Shown here: in pieces, positions 23,732 to 32,649 of the stretch
Layout: each line of letters begins with the position of its first letter
How positions within the stretch are numbered: the first letter of the stretch is position 1
Assembly (NCBI RefSeq): GCF_009720745.1
Contig: NZ_WNKX01000007.1
Coordinates: 1 to 64,000, forward strand
Source of the DNA: Massilia eburnea
Lineage (GTDB): Bacteria; Pseudomonadota; Gammaproteobacteria; Burkholderiales; Burkholderiaceae_D
DNA: 64,000 nt
Reading direction: 5' to 3'
Position numbers and translations under genes: made by a program
Notes under the pieces: generated by a model
Told to the model about the DNA's origin: nothing
Database searches by the model: none
What the model saw: the letters and a program-made list of their open reading frames with translations, nothing else

Positions 23732-24376
23732 ATGGAACCTACCCACGTCCCCCTGGCCGCCAACAGCATCAAGATCCTGGTGTGGGATGTGCCCGTGCGC
23801 GTCTTCCACTGGCTGATGGTGCTGTGCTTTGCGGGCGCCTATCTCACCTCCGAAAGCGAAAGCTTGAAAACGGTGCACACCACCCTCGGCTACACCATGG
23901 CCGGGCTGATCGTCTTCCGCCTTGTGTGGGGCTTCATCGGCTCGCGTCACGCGCGCTTCAGCGACTTTGTACGCGGACCTGCGGCGGTGGCCAGCTACCT
24001 GCGTTCCCTGCTGCAGGGGAAGCCGCAACATTTCCTTGGACATAACCCGGCCGGCGCGCTGGCCATCGTCGCCCTGCTGGTACTGGGCGCCCTGACCACG
24101 GCCAGCGGCTGGTTCGCGCTGCAGGAGACCAGCGGCGAACAATGGGAAGAGATCCACGAAACCATTGCCAACCTGATGCTCGCCGTGGTGCTGCTGCACG
24201 TTGCCGGGGTGATCGTCAGCAGCCGCCTGCACCACGAGAACCTGGTGGCATCGATGTTCAGCGGGAAAAAGGCCGGTGACGCGGGACAGGGCCTGCGGCG
24301 CGGCTGGCACAGCATCGGCTGGCTGCTGCTGCTGGGCGTAGCTGCCTTCTGGTGGCTGCAATGGAAAATTTCATAA
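23732..24376 (+). CDS. Cytochrome b561-family protein
   Basis: This four-helix inner-membrane diheme cytochrome b of the b561/Ni-Fe hydrogenase cytochrome-b type is 214 aa. Hydrophobic helices lie at about residues 24-40, 50-70, 110-128 and 146-164. Conserved His residues appear in RVFHWLMVL, VHTTLGYTMAG and EIHETIANLML...LLHVAGV, where haem ligands are expected. It transfers electrons between quinol and a partner redox protein; the partner is not in this window. CAGGAG lies upstream of the ATG. It is the first gene of a plus-strand run with two universal stress proteins, suggesting a role in energy or oxygen stress. Confidence 0.88.
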   Translation: MEPTHVPLAANSIKILVWDVPVRVFHWLMVLCFAGAYLTSESESLKTVHTTLGYTMAGLIVFRLVWGFIGSRHARFSDFVRGPAAVASYLRSLLQGKPQHFLGHNPAGALAIVALLVLGALTTASGWFALQETSGEQWEEIHETIANLMLAVVLLHVAGVIVSSRLHHENLVASMFSGKKAGDAGQGLRRGWHSIGWLLLLGVAAFWWLQWKIS

Positions 24377-24394
24377 CCCGACATGGAGCGCATC

Positions 24395-25234
24395 ATGTAC
24401 AAAACGATTGTTGTTCACGTAAGCCCGGTGTCCGGCATGCCTGCCACATTCGCCGTGGCAGCGGGCCTGGCGCGCGGCCATGGCGCCCACCTGGTCGGCA
24501 CCGCCGTCAGCGGCTGGCTCGAGCTGAACACCCTGCTGGCGGCCGGGGCGCCGATGGCCATCATGCCCGCACCCGACCCGGAGCTGCTGCGCCAGGAGGC
24601 GCGCAGCCGGCTCGAGGCCTTCGAACGCCAATGCTTCGAGGCCGATGTCGACTCCTTCGAATCGCGCCTGCTGGACACTTCCGCAGTGGAGGCCCTGATC
24701 CTGGAATCGCGCTACTGCGACCTGCTGGTAGCCGGCACCCAGGACGTGGCCGACTACGGCGTCCTCGCCCCTTCCCGCCTGCCCGGCCGCCTGGTGACGC
24801 AGTGCGTACGTCCGGTACTGCTCGTGCCGCCTGGGTTGCGCCAGCCTCCAGCCAAGTTCGACAAGATCATGATCGCCTGGAACGGCAGCCCCGGCGCCAG
24901 CCGGGCCCTGGCCTTCGCCCTGCCCCTGATACAGCGCGCTTCGCAGGTGTACATTGCGGTGGCCAACCCGGAAGCGGAACGCATCGACATGGGCGCCGAA
25001 CCGGGCGCCGACCTGGCCACCTACCTGGCGCGCCACCACCGCAGCGTGCAGGTGCTGGGCCTGGACACCGTGCAGGAAACCGGCAGCGCCCTGTGCGACC
25101 TGGCGCGCAAGCACAGCATCGACTTGCTGGTGGCCGGCGCCTATGGCCATAGCCGCATGCACGACTGGGTCCTGGGCAGCACCACCGCCAGCCTGATCGA
25201 GCAGAGCCCGGTGGCGCTCCTGATGACGCAATGA
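24395..25234 (+). CDS. Tandem universal stress protein (UspA) 1
   Basis: This cytoplasmic stress protein has two Usp domains: residues ~1-145 (YKTIVVHVSPV ...) and ~150-279 (KIMIAWNGSPGASRALAFALP ... LLVAGAYGHSRMHDWVLGSTT). The second domain retains the nucleotide-binding G-x2-G-x9-G(S/T) pattern (GAYGHS...GSTT); the first is degenerate. An earlier ATG at 24383 is in frame, but GGAG is placed correctly for 24395. It is followed with a 4-bp overlap by a small membrane protein and then by a second paralogue of the same two-domain design. Induction under energy or oxidative stress is typical of the family. Confidence 0.88.
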   Translation: MYKTIVVHVSPVSGMPATFAVAAGLARGHGAHLVGTAVSGWLELNTLLAAGAPMAIMPAPDPELLRQEARSRLEAFERQCFEADVDSFESRLLDTSAVEALILESRYCDLLVAGTQDVADYGVLAPSRLPGRLVTQCVRPVLLVPPGLRQPPAKFDKIMIAWNGSPGASRALAFALPLIQRASQVYIAVANPEAERIDMGAEPGADLATYLARHHRSVQVLGLDTVQETGSALCDLARKHSIDLLVAGAYGHSRMHDWVLGSTTASLIEQSPVALLMTQ

Positions 25235-25593
25235 AGCAGCCTGCAACCGGCGGCTTCCTGCTGCTGTCCAATGAAATCCAGCTGCTGCTGGCAGAGGAGC
25301 GGACGGCCCTGTCCCTGCTGCGCACCGGCATCGGCGTATTCGCCCTGCCCCTGTCGGTGCTGGGACTCCTGATCGCCACCTCCGGCAGCTACCGCTTCCG
25401 CGAAGAGGTACTGCTGCTCCTGCCCCTGCTGGTCTTGAGCGCGGTACTGGTGATGCTGGGCACCTACCTGGCCATCAGGGGCTTGCGTGAAATGCAGCGC
25501 TGCAGCCGTCGCTTGCACGAACTGAAGGCGCATAACCAGACGGCGGCGCAGTTGCTCGATGGAGCTGGCGCTGCGCACAGCCTGCTATCATGA
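25231..25593 (+). CDS. DUF202/YidH-like small membrane protein
   Basis: This 120-aa protein resembles DUF202: LLLAEERTALSLLRTGIGVFALPLSVLGLLI carries the family's A(x)xRT(x)L element at the first helix. A second helix (about residues 66-87) precedes a basic tail. The function of the family is unknown. Its ATG overlaps the stop of the upstream Usp gene (ATGA). It lies between two paralogous Usp genes, an arrangement that suggests a shared stress-related role. Confidence 0.75.
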   Translation: MKQPATGGFLLLSNEIQLLLAEERTALSLLRTGIGVFALPLSVLGLLIATSGSYRFREEVLLLLPLLVLSAVLVMLGTYLAIRGLREMQRCSRRLHELKAHNQTAAQLLDGAGAAHSLLS

Positions 25594-25641
25594 CTTCGCA
25601 CGTTACGCTCCAAGAGGTTCAACCTATCCAAGGAGACATTC

Positions 25642-26475
25642 ATGCCATACCGTACCATCCTGGTCCACGTGGACCGCGCGTCCAATTCGGCCGCCCGCAT
25701 CAACCTGGCCGCACAGCTGGCGCTGCGCGAAAGCGCCCACCTTGTCGGTGCAGCCATGACCGGAGTACCGCGCTACATGCTCGCCGGCAGCCCCTACGAT
25801 GGCAGCGGCATGCTGATCGCCGAGCACCTGCGCCAGGCCAATGAGCGCGCCGACCAGGCGCTGGCCCAGTTCGAGGAATTGGCCAACCGCGCTGCCTGCT
25901 CTTATGAGAAGCGGCGCGACAACGTCGATGAATATGCCGGTCTTTGCCTGCAGGCGCGCTACGCCGACCTGGTGGTGCTGGGCCAGGCCGATCCGACTGA
26001 CCGGGAACAGGGCGGCTTGCTGCATGACTTGCCGGAACAGGTGCTGCTGCAAGGCGGCCGCCCCGTGCTGCTGGTGCCGCGCAGCGGCAGTTTCGGCGTC
26101 CCTTCCCGCCGCGCGCTCGTCGCCTGGAACGGCAGCCAGCAGGCAGCCCGCGCCATCAGCGCCGCCCTGCCCCTGCTGCGCGGCGTAGGCCAGGTCACGC
26201 TGGCGGTATTCGGCGCGGAACGGGACGACCATGGCGCGGAACCCGGCGCCGATATGGCTCTGTATCTTGCGCGGCATGACCTGAAGGTCGAGGTCCTGCG
26301 CCGCCCGCACCCGGCCGATGCCGGCCAGGCCATCTTGTCGATGGCCGCCGATTTCGACGCCGACCTGCTGGTGATGGGCGCTTATGGCCACAGCCGCTTC
26401 CGCGAGATGGTCATGGGCGGCGCCACCCGTACCGTACTGTCCCAGGCCACGCTACCCGTGCTGATGATGCATTGA
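25642..26475 (+). CDS. Tandem universal stress protein (UspA) 2
   Basis: This protein is a paralogue of the Usp gene at 24395: two Usp domains, 277 aa, with the second domain containing RALVAWNGSQQAARAISAALP and the nucleotide-binding end LLVMGAYGHSRFREMVMGGAT. AAGGAGACATTC before the ATG is a strong ribosome site. The two proteins share order and motifs but differ through most of the first domain, so duplication is old. The 48-bp gap to the DUF202-like gene is compatible with one operon. Confidence 0.9.
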   Translation: MPYRTILVHVDRASNSAARINLAAQLALRESAHLVGAAMTGVPRYMLAGSPYDGSGMLIAEHLRQANERADQALAQFEELANRAACSYEKRRDNVDEYAGLCLQARYADLVVLGQADPTDREQGGLLHDLPEQVLLQGGRPVLLVPRSGSFGVPSRRALVAWNGSQQAARAISAALPLLRGVGQVTLAVFGAERDDHGAEPGADMALYLARHDLKVEVLRRPHPADAGQAILSMAADFDADLLVMGAYGHSRFREMVMGGATRTVLSQATLPVLMMH

Positions 26476-26613
26476 GTCCACTGGCCCAAGGCGGTCGCCC
26501 AGCAGCCATTGCACGACCGCGGCGATGCTATGGCCTGGTCGCCCAGGCCTCGCGCGGCCTGCAGCGGACATGACCAAGGCTGGGCGAGCCATGTCATCAT
26601 GCTGTCATGAAGC

Positions 26614-26653
26614 TTCGATAGGATGAGGAGTTTCGCACCACCCTGCTATCGAA
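26614..26653. promoter_or_regulatory. Inverted repeat upstream of the ArsC-like gene
   Basis: TTCGATAG and CTATCGAA are exact 8-bp inverted repeats separated by 24 bp, ending four bases before the GTG start. They could be paired operator half-sites or an mRNA stem that includes the start region. No regulator gene is adjacent. Confidence 0.35.
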
Positions 26654-26657
26654 TTTC

Positions 26658-27188
26658 GTGGAAAACAAAGATGTCCTGGCCGCCCCGGCCAATCAGAAAA
26701 CTTACAGCGTAATGTTCCTCTGCACCGAAAATTCGGCGCGCAGCCTGATTGCGGAGGCGTTGCTGAATACTGCCGGCGCTGGCCGTTTTCGCGCATTCAG
26801 CGCCGGAAGCGCGCCTGCCGGCGAAGTCAATCCTTTCACACTTGAGCAAATCCGGCTGATCGGCTACGCACCGGAATACTTGCGCAGCAAGTCCTGGAGT
26901 GAGTATTCGACACCGGGAGCACCGGAAATGGACTTCGTGATCACAGTCTGCAATACCGCAGGCGGCGAAGTCCCCCCTCGTTGGCCTGGGCAGCCCGTCA
27001 CGGCGAACTGGGATTTCCGGGATCCAGCCGCCACGCGCGGATCGGACCGCGAAATCCGCAGCGAGTATTCAGCAACCTGCCGCGAAATCAGGGCACGCGT
27101 CGAGATCTTCCGCAACCTTCCCACCGACGCACTCGATGAAATGGCGCTGCAGCGCAAAATCGCAAGAATCGCCGGTGTCATGAATTAA
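26658..27188 (+). CDS. Arsenate reductase / low-molecular-weight phosphotyrosine phosphatase family protein
   Basis: The catalytic P-loop CX5R(S) is present as FLCTENSARS near the N-terminus (C at about residue 22), preceded by beta-strand YSVMFL. The order P-loop, FSAGS, and the D-P/NWDFRDPA segment (general acid loop) matches thioredoxin-coupled ArsC proteins. At 176 aa it is slightly longer than usual. The start GTG at 26658 is the earliest reasonable one; no clear ribosome site precedes it, and later ATGs would cut the P-loop strand. There are no arsR or arsB genes next to it, so arsenate detoxification is likely but not certain; a protein phosphatase role is the alternative. Confidence 0.8.
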   Translation: MENKDVLAAPANQKTYSVMFLCTENSARSLIAEALLNTAGAGRFRAFSAGSAPAGEVNPFTLEQIRLIGYAPEYLRSKSWSEYSTPGAPEMDFVITVCNTAGGEVPPRWPGQPVTANWDFRDPAATRGSDREIRSEYSATCREIRARVEIFRNLPTDALDEMALQRKIARIAGVMN

Positions 27189-27246
27189 TCGCAGGGGCGC
27201 CTGCCACCGCCCCCGCATTAAAGAAATCGAAAGGTCCCGGTTTTTC

Positions 27247-27283
27247 GGACAAAACATGTGCTACGGTTAGCACATTTTTGTCC
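27247..27283. terminator. Long inverted repeat, bidirectional terminator or operator
   Basis: GGACAAAACATGTGCTA and TAGCACATTTTTGTCC pair along 16 positions with one bulged C, loop CGGT. The inner 8-bp stem followed by TTTTT is a plausible terminator for the ArsC-like gene. The site is also only 19 bp from the GH20 start, where an operator could lie. Sequence alone does not separate the two uses. Confidence 0.5.
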
Positions 27284-27301
27284 ACCCTATTCGGTTCGCC
27301 C

Positions 27302-29719
27302 ATGATTTTCAAGAGTACGATCGGCCTGGCGCTGCTGTGCATGACCGCCTCGCAAGCCGCGCAGTTGCAAGTGCGCTGGGACCAGCAATCAAACAAAGTG
27401 ACCATGACCAACCTGGAGCCCGCACCGCTGCCGGCAACAGGATGGTCGATCTACTTCAATTGCATGGAATGTGCGACGGGAGCGTCGCAGGACAAGGTAG
27501 CGGTCGAGCACGTGGCCGGCAGCCTGTATCGCCTGCGTCCGCAAACTGGCTTTGCTGGCCTGGCAAAGGGACAGGCGCTGGAATTCGGCTCCCACAAATC
27601 CGCTGCCATGACGAAAATCTACAAGGCGCCGCAGGGCTTTTACCTGGTCTACGACAACATGCCTGAACAAGCCCAGGCCATCGGGGATTTGAAGATCCTG
27701 CCGCAGCCGGATTTGATATCTCCTCAGGAGCTTTACCAGCGCAACGAGCAGGCCGACGTCTTGCCCGCAACCGCCTTGCCCCCAATCTTCCCTACTCCGC
27801 TCAAGCTGCAACAAGGCCAAGGCACCCTGCACCTTGCCATCGCCCCCGCGATTATCGCCGCCCCGGCGCTGAAAGCGGAACGCACCCTCGCCGAAAGCCT
27901 GTTGCGCCCTTACTGGCCCAAAGGCGCCGCGCGCCTCGCGCGATCCTCGCTGCGCCTCGCAATCGGCCAGGTTGAAGGCCAGGCCTCGCCCGAAGCGTAC
28001 ACCCTGGAGGTGGACGCCAAGGGCATCGCCATCACCGGCAACAGCGCCGCCGGCGTCGCCAACGGCCTGCAATCGCTGCGCGACCTGCTGCCAGTGCGCC
28101 CTGATGGCCGCGCCAGCGGCCCAGTCGACCTGCCGATACTGTCGGTCACCGACGCGCCACGCTTCGCCTATCGAGGCTTCATGCTGGACGTCAGCCGTAA
28201 TTTCCAGGACAAGGAGTCCGTGCTGCGCCTGCTGGACCTGATGGCGCGCTTCAAGCTGAACGCATTCCATTTCCACCTGACCGATGACGAAGGCTGGCGG
28301 CTTGAAATCGCCGGCCTGCCCGAACTGACCGGCATCGGCGCGGTGCGCGGCCACAGCAACATATCGGGCGTGCGCCTGCAGCCGGCCTATGGTTCCGGCC
28401 CCAGCCCCAATGACAAGCATGGCAGCGGTTTTTACACCCGCGCCGATTACCTCGAAATCCTGCGCTATGCAGCGGCCCGCCACATCGAAGTCATCCCCGA
28501 AATCGAAATGCCGGGCCATGCCCGCGCCGCAGTGCAGGCAATGGAAGCACGCTATCGCCGCCTGAAAGCTGCCGGCAAACCTGGCGCCGGCCAGTTCCTG
28601 CTGAACGACCTGGAAGACCGCTCGGAATACCGCTCAGCGCAGGAATATAACGACAATGTGATCAACCCGGGCCTCGAATCAAGCTATACCTTTATCGAGC
28701 ATGTGGTGAAGCAGGTCGCCGCGCTGCACCGCGAAGCCGGCGCTCCATTGCGCACGCTGCACGTCGGCGGCGACGAACTGCCGCTCGGCGCTTGGGAAAA
28801 GTCGCCGCGCAGCCAAAGCTTGATCGCCAGCCGGAACCTGCAAGGCACCGCCGGGCTGTGGAACTATTTCTACGACCGCGTCGAAGCCATCCTGCGCCGG
28901 CAAGGCCTGGCGGCGTCCGGCTGGGAAGAGCTGGGCACGCGCGCCGAAATGGCCGAGGGCAAGCGCAGGCAAGCCCCCAATCCTCATTTCATGCAGCGCG
29001 GATTCAAAGTCTATGTTTGGAACAATACCGGGAATGCGGCCGATCTTGGTTATCGCCTCGCCAACGCCGGGTATGACACTGTGCTGGCTCCCGCTACCAG
29101 GTTCTACCTGGACATGACCTATAACAAGAACCCCGGCGAGCCTGGCGCCACCTGGGCCGGCGCAACGGACATCGACGCCATCTACGACTACGTCCCCTTC
29201 GACCATACGAAACGCAGCGGCATCCCGGCTGCTGTCCAGGAACGCCTGACGGAGGACGGCAAGCGCCATATCCTCGGCCTGGAAGGTGCACTCTGGACCG
29301 AAACGGTACGCACGCGGCCGGAGATGGAGTACTTGCTCTTGCCACGCTTGCTGGCCCTGGCCGAACGCGCCTGGGCGCCGGAGCCTGCCTGGGCCATCGA
29401 AGCAGACCCAGTCAAGGCCGAAGCCTTGCACCGCAGTGCATGGTCGGGCTTCGTCAACGTACTGGGACAACGCGTCCTGCCAGGGCTCGGCCAGGTGAAC
29501 TACCGCCTCGCACCGCCCGGCTTGAAACAGGAAGGCGGCAAGGTCTACGCCAATCATGATCTGCCCGGCGTGCCGCTGCATTACACCAGCGATGGCAGCG
29601 ACCCGAGTGCCGCCAGCCCGCTGGTGCAGGGCCCAATTGCCGAAAGAGGCCTGATCAAGGTCGCCGCCATCGGCCATAACGGCCGGCAGGGCTGGGTTTC
29701 ACGCATCGAAAACAACTGA
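27302..29719 (+). CDS. Beta-N-acetylhexosaminidase, GH20
   Basis: The enzyme removes terminal N-acetylglucosamine or N-acetylgalactosamine from chitobiose, peptidoglycan or glycoproteins by substrate-assisted catalysis. Domains in order: signal peptide (MIFKSTIGLALLCMTASQA), N-terminal carbohydrate-binding CHB_HEX domain (residues ~20-160), GH20b domain, catalytic barrel starting RFAYRGFMLDVSRNF with the Asp-Glu pair in LHVGGDELPLG, and a C-terminal CHB_HEX_C domain (YTSDGSDP). At 805 aa the length is normal for chitobiase-type enzymes. The ATG at 27302 is preferred to an upstream TTG because it begins the signal peptide. It is likely periplasmic. Confidence 0.93.
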   Translation: MIFKSTIGLALLCMTASQAAQLQVRWDQQSNKVTMTNLEPAPLPATGWSIYFNCMECATGASQDKVAVEHVAGSLYRLRPQTGFAGLAKGQALEFGSHKSAAMTKIYKAPQGFYLVYDNMPEQAQAIGDLKILPQPDLISPQELYQRNEQADVLPATALPPIFPTPLKLQQGQGTLHLAIAPAIIAAPALKAERTLAESLLRPYWPKGAARLARSSLRLAIGQVEGQASPEAYTLEVDAKGIAITGNSAAGVANGLQSLRDLLPVRPDGRASGPVDLPILSVTDAPRFAYRGFMLDVSRNFQDKESVLRLLDLMARFKLNAFHFHLTDDEGWRLEIAGLPELTGIGAVRGHSNISGVRLQPAYGSGPSPNDKHGSGFYTRADYLEILRYAAARHIEVIPEIEMPGHARAAVQAMEARYRRLKAAGKPGAGQFLLNDLEDRSEYRSAQEYNDNVINPGLESSYTFIEHVVKQVAALHREAGAPLRTLHVGGDELPLGAWEKSPRSQSLIASRNLQGTAGLWNYFYDRVEAILRRQGLAASGWEELGTRAEMAEGKRRQAPNPHFMQRGFKVYVWNNTGNAADLGYRLANAGYDTVLAPATRFYLDMTYNKNPGEPGATWAGATDIDAIYDYVPFDHTKRSGIPAAVQERLTEDGKRHILGLEGALWTETVRTRPEMEYLLLPRLLALAERAWAPEPAWAIEADPVKAEALHRSAWSGFVNVLGQRVLPGLGQVNYRLAPPGLKQEGGKVYANHDLPGVPLHYTSDGSDPSAASPLVQGPIAERGLIKVAAIGHNGRQGWVSRIENN

Positions 29720-29777
29720 GGCGGGGCGCCGCTCAAATGTCGTATCATGCTGCCATTGTCAGGATCAGGCTAAACGA

Positions 29778-31019
29778 GTGCATCGATACGACTTAATCAG
29801 TTGCCACGACTGCGGCGTGCTGCATCGCCGGCGTCCTGTGCTGCCGCGCGAAAAAGCGCGCTGCGTGCGCTGCCGGTCAGTGCTGTACCGGGGTATCCAT
29901 TCGGATGCCAGCCGCATGGCAGCCATCATCCTGGCCACGCTGATCATGTACCTGATTGCACAATGCAGCCCTATCGTCGAACTGGACGTGAACGGCAACG
30001 TCTCGCGCGCCACGCTGCTCGGCGCCATCACGGTGCTTTGGCGCGAGCACATGCAGCTGGTCGCCAGCGCGGTATTTTTATTTACCTTCCTCTTGCCGGC
30101 GGTTGAACTGCTGTCGCTGCTGCACGTCACCCTGGCATTGGCGCTTGGCCACAAGCCCATGCTGTTCAACGTTTTGCTTCGCACAGTCCACCTGGCGCGG
30201 CGCTGGGGCATGACGGAGGTGCTGATGATCGGCATCCTCATCACCATCGTCAAGATGACCAGCCTGGCCACCGTGGTCCTGCAACCCGGCCTGTTCGCTT
30301 TTGGCGGGCTCACGCTGATGCTTGCGATTGTCGTTTCGTTCAATCCGAAAACGCTATGGAACCTGGGCGATGCGCTGTCGCCGCCAACGCCGGCGCCAGC
30401 CGTGCCGGCCGAAGCCTTGTCCTGCCACGTCTGCGGACTGGTGTCCGCCGACACACACGCCGCGCACCAGCACTGCCCGCGCTGCCACGCCCGCCTGCAC
30501 CACCGTCAACCCAATAGCCTGGGGCGCACCTGGGCCTACCTGATCGCCGCGGCCATCCTGTACATTCCCGCCAACCTGCTGCCGGTGATGTACACGCACT
30601 CGCTGTTCGGACTGGAGGATGACACCATCATCAGCGGCGTACTGTATTTCTGGGACAGCGGCTCGCCCGGCCTGGCGGCGATCATCTTCATCGCCAGCAT
30701 CGTCGTGCCCTTGATGAAGCTGGCCGTGCTGGCCTTGCTGACATGGACCGCGCAGCGCCACTCGCGCTGGCGCCCGCAGCAGCGCACCGTCCTGTACCGC
30801 CTGGTGGAATTCGTCGGCCGCTGGTCGATGCTCGATATTTTCGTCATTACGCTGACTGTGGCGCTGGTGCGCTTCCAGTCGCTTGCCACCATTACCGCCG
30901 GGCCGGGAGCCCTGGCATTTTGCGCCGTCGTGGTGCTGACCATGATCGCTTCGATGCAATTCGATCCGCGCCTGATCTGGGACCCTGTCCCGCCGAATGG
31001 AGAACAACAACATGCCTGA
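29778..31019 (+). CDS. pqiA: PqiA-family inner-membrane protein
   Basis: PqiA is the integral inner-membrane partner of the PqiB MCE tunnel, which connects inner and outer membranes for lipid transport and envelope integrity. Two tandem modules are seen, each starting with a Cys-rich zinc ribbon (SCHDCG...CVRC; SCHVCG...CPRC) followed by four hydrophobic helices. At 413 aa the length matches E. coli PqiA. The start is GTG with AGGATCAGG upstream. Its end overlaps pqiB by 8 bp, and pqiC follows, giving the standard pqiABC order. Confidence 0.92.
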   Translation: MHRYDLISCHDCGVLHRRRPVLPREKARCVRCRSVLYRGIHSDASRMAAIILATLIMYLIAQCSPIVELDVNGNVSRATLLGAITVLWREHMQLVASAVFLFTFLLPAVELLSLLHVTLALALGHKPMLFNVLLRTVHLARRWGMTEVLMIGILITIVKMTSLATVVLQPGLFAFGGLTLMLAIVVSFNPKTLWNLGDALSPPTPAPAVPAEALSCHVCGLVSADTHAAHQHCPRCHARLHHRQPNSLGRTWAYLIAAAILYIPANLLPVMYTHSLFGLEDDTIISGVLYFWDSGSPGLAAIIFIASIVVPLMKLAVLALLTWTAQRHSRWRPQQRTVLYRLVEFVGRWSMLDIFVITLTVALVRFQSLATITAGPGALAFCAVVVLTMIASMQFDPRLIWDPVPPNGEQQHA

Positions 31020-32649
31020 ACACGACGGCACCCAAGCCAACACCGCCGGCGCTCCCCTGCCGCAGCCCCAGGTCGACAAAGCCAGCCACTGGCTGCCTTC
31101 CCTGGTCTGGCTGGTTCCGCTGCTGGCGGCGCTGATCGGCATCGGCCTGGTCGCCAAATCCTATTTCGATGAAGGGCCGACCGTGGTGGTCAGCTTCCGC
31201 AGCGGCGAAGGCCTGGAAGCGGGCAAGACCAAGGTGAAATACAAGGACGTGGACGTGGGCCAGGTGCGCGCGATTTCCCTGTCGCCGGATTTGAGCAAGG
31301 TGCAGGTGACCATCGACATGAACAAGGATGCGCGCCGCTTCACCGCAGCCGATACGCGCTTCTGGGTGGTCAAGCCGCGCATCGGCGTCAGCGGCGTTTC
31401 CGGCCTTGGCACGCTGCTGTCCGGCGCCTACATTGGTGTCGACGCGGGCAAATCGCAGGAGAGCAGCCACGATTTCACAGGCCTCGAAAAAGTGCCGCAA
31501 GTGGCAGGCGACCAGAAAGGCAAGCAATTCACCCTGCACGGCGATTCGCTTGGGTCGATCGACGCCGGCTCGCCCGTCTTCTACCGCCGCATCCCGGCCG
31601 GCCAGGTGATCGGCTACGAGCTGGAAAACAATGGCCAGGGCGTGGCAATCAAGGTGTTTGTCAATGCCCCGTACGACCAGTACGTAGGCAAGAATACGCG
31701 CTGGTGGCACGCCAGCGGGGTGGACCTGCAGCTCGACTCCGGCGGCTTCAAGCTGAATACGCAGTCCGTGGCGGCGCTGCTGGTGGGCGGCATCGGTTTC
31801 GAATCGGTCAGCGGACGCAAGCCCGATACGCTTGCCGCCGCAGGCACCGAATTCCCGCTCGCCGCCGACCAGGCGCGCGCCATGCGCGAGCAGGACGGTG
31901 CGCCGGTGACCACGGTGTTCTACTTTAACCAGTCCCTGCGCGGCCTGTCGCCCGGCGCGCCGGTGGACTTCCGCGGCATTGTGCTCGGCGAGGTGCGTTC
32001 CGTAGGCGTTGAATTCGACCCGGTCAAGAAAGACTTCCGCATGCCGGTCACGGTGGACATGTACCCAAGCCGCCTTGGCCGCCGCTTCCAGGAGACGGTG
32101 ACGGATGAAAAGGACCGCAACGCCGGCCCGCTGGTGCTGGAGCGCATGGTCAGCCACGGCCTGCGCGGGCAGCTGCGCACCGGCAACCTGCTGACCGGCC
32201 AGCTGTACATCGCGCTGGACTTCTTCCCCAACGCGGCGCAAGCCAAACTGGATATGAACGCCTACCCGATCGAAGTGCCGACGGTACCGAACGCCCTTGA
32301 CGAACTGCAGGCGCAGATCGCCAGCATCGCGCGCAAACTGGACAAGGTCCCGTTCGACCAGATCGGCATCAACCTGCGCGACTTGCTGAAGAGCGCCGAC
32401 AACCTGTTCAAGAAAGTCGATGGCCAGCTGGTGCCGGACCTGCAGGCGACGCTGGGCGAAGCGCGCAAGACCTTCGGCGAAGCGCAGCAGGTGCTGCAGC
32501 AGGATTCGCCGGTGCAGTCCGATTTGCGCACCGCCTTGCAGCAGCTGACGCAGACGCTGCAATCGCTGAGCGAACTGTCCGATTACCTGGAGCGCCATCC
32601 GGAAGCGCTGATCCGCGCCAAACCCCTGCCCATGAAGGAGAACAAATGA
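31012..32649 (+). CDS. pqiB: PqiB, MCE-domain envelope protein
   Basis: PqiB anchors in the inner membrane by one N-terminal helix (residues ~28-48, LPSLVWLVPLLAALIGIGLVA) and forms stacked hexameric MCE rings plus a helical tunnel across the periplasm. Three MCE domains are visible, starting GPTVVVSFRSGEGLEAGKT, GKQFTLHGDSLGSIDAGSP and TTVFYFNQSLRGLSPGAP, followed by a long helical C-terminus (IARKLDKVPFDQIGINLRDLLK). At 545 aa the length matches the family. The ATG at 31012 is preferred to one five codons earlier because GGAG lies at the right distance. Confidence 0.93.
   Translation: MPEHDGTQANTAGAPLPQPQVDKASHWLPSLVWLVPLLAALIGIGLVAKSYFDEGPTVVVSFRSGEGLEAGKTKVKYKDVDVGQVRAISLSPDLSKVQVTIDMNKDARRFTAADTRFWVVKPRIGVSGVSGLGTLLSGAYIGVDAGKSQESSHDFTGLEKVPQVAGDQKGKQFTLHGDSLGSIDAGSPVFYRRIPAGQVIGYELENNGQGVAIKVFVNAPYDQYVGKNTRWWHASGVDLQLDSGGFKLNTQSVAALLVGGIGFESVSGRKPDTLAAAGTEFPLAADQARAMREQDGAPVTTVFYFNQSLRGLSPGAPVDFRGIVLGEVRSVGVEFDPVKKDFRMPVTVDMYPSRLGRRFQETVTDEKDRNAGPLVLERMVSHGLRGQLRTGNLLTGQLYIALDFFPNAAQAKLDMNAYPIEVPTVPNALDELQAQIASIARKLDKVPFDQIGINLRDLLKSADNLFKKVDGQLVPDLQATLGEARKTFGEAQQVLQQDSPVQSDLRTALQQLTQTLQSLSELSDYLERHPEALIRAKPLPMKENK

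Noticed and set aside
27247..27283. Reading the inverted repeat before GH20 only as an operator
   Set aside because: The stem followed by TTTTT after the ArsC-like gene is an equally good terminator, so it is reported as ambiguous.
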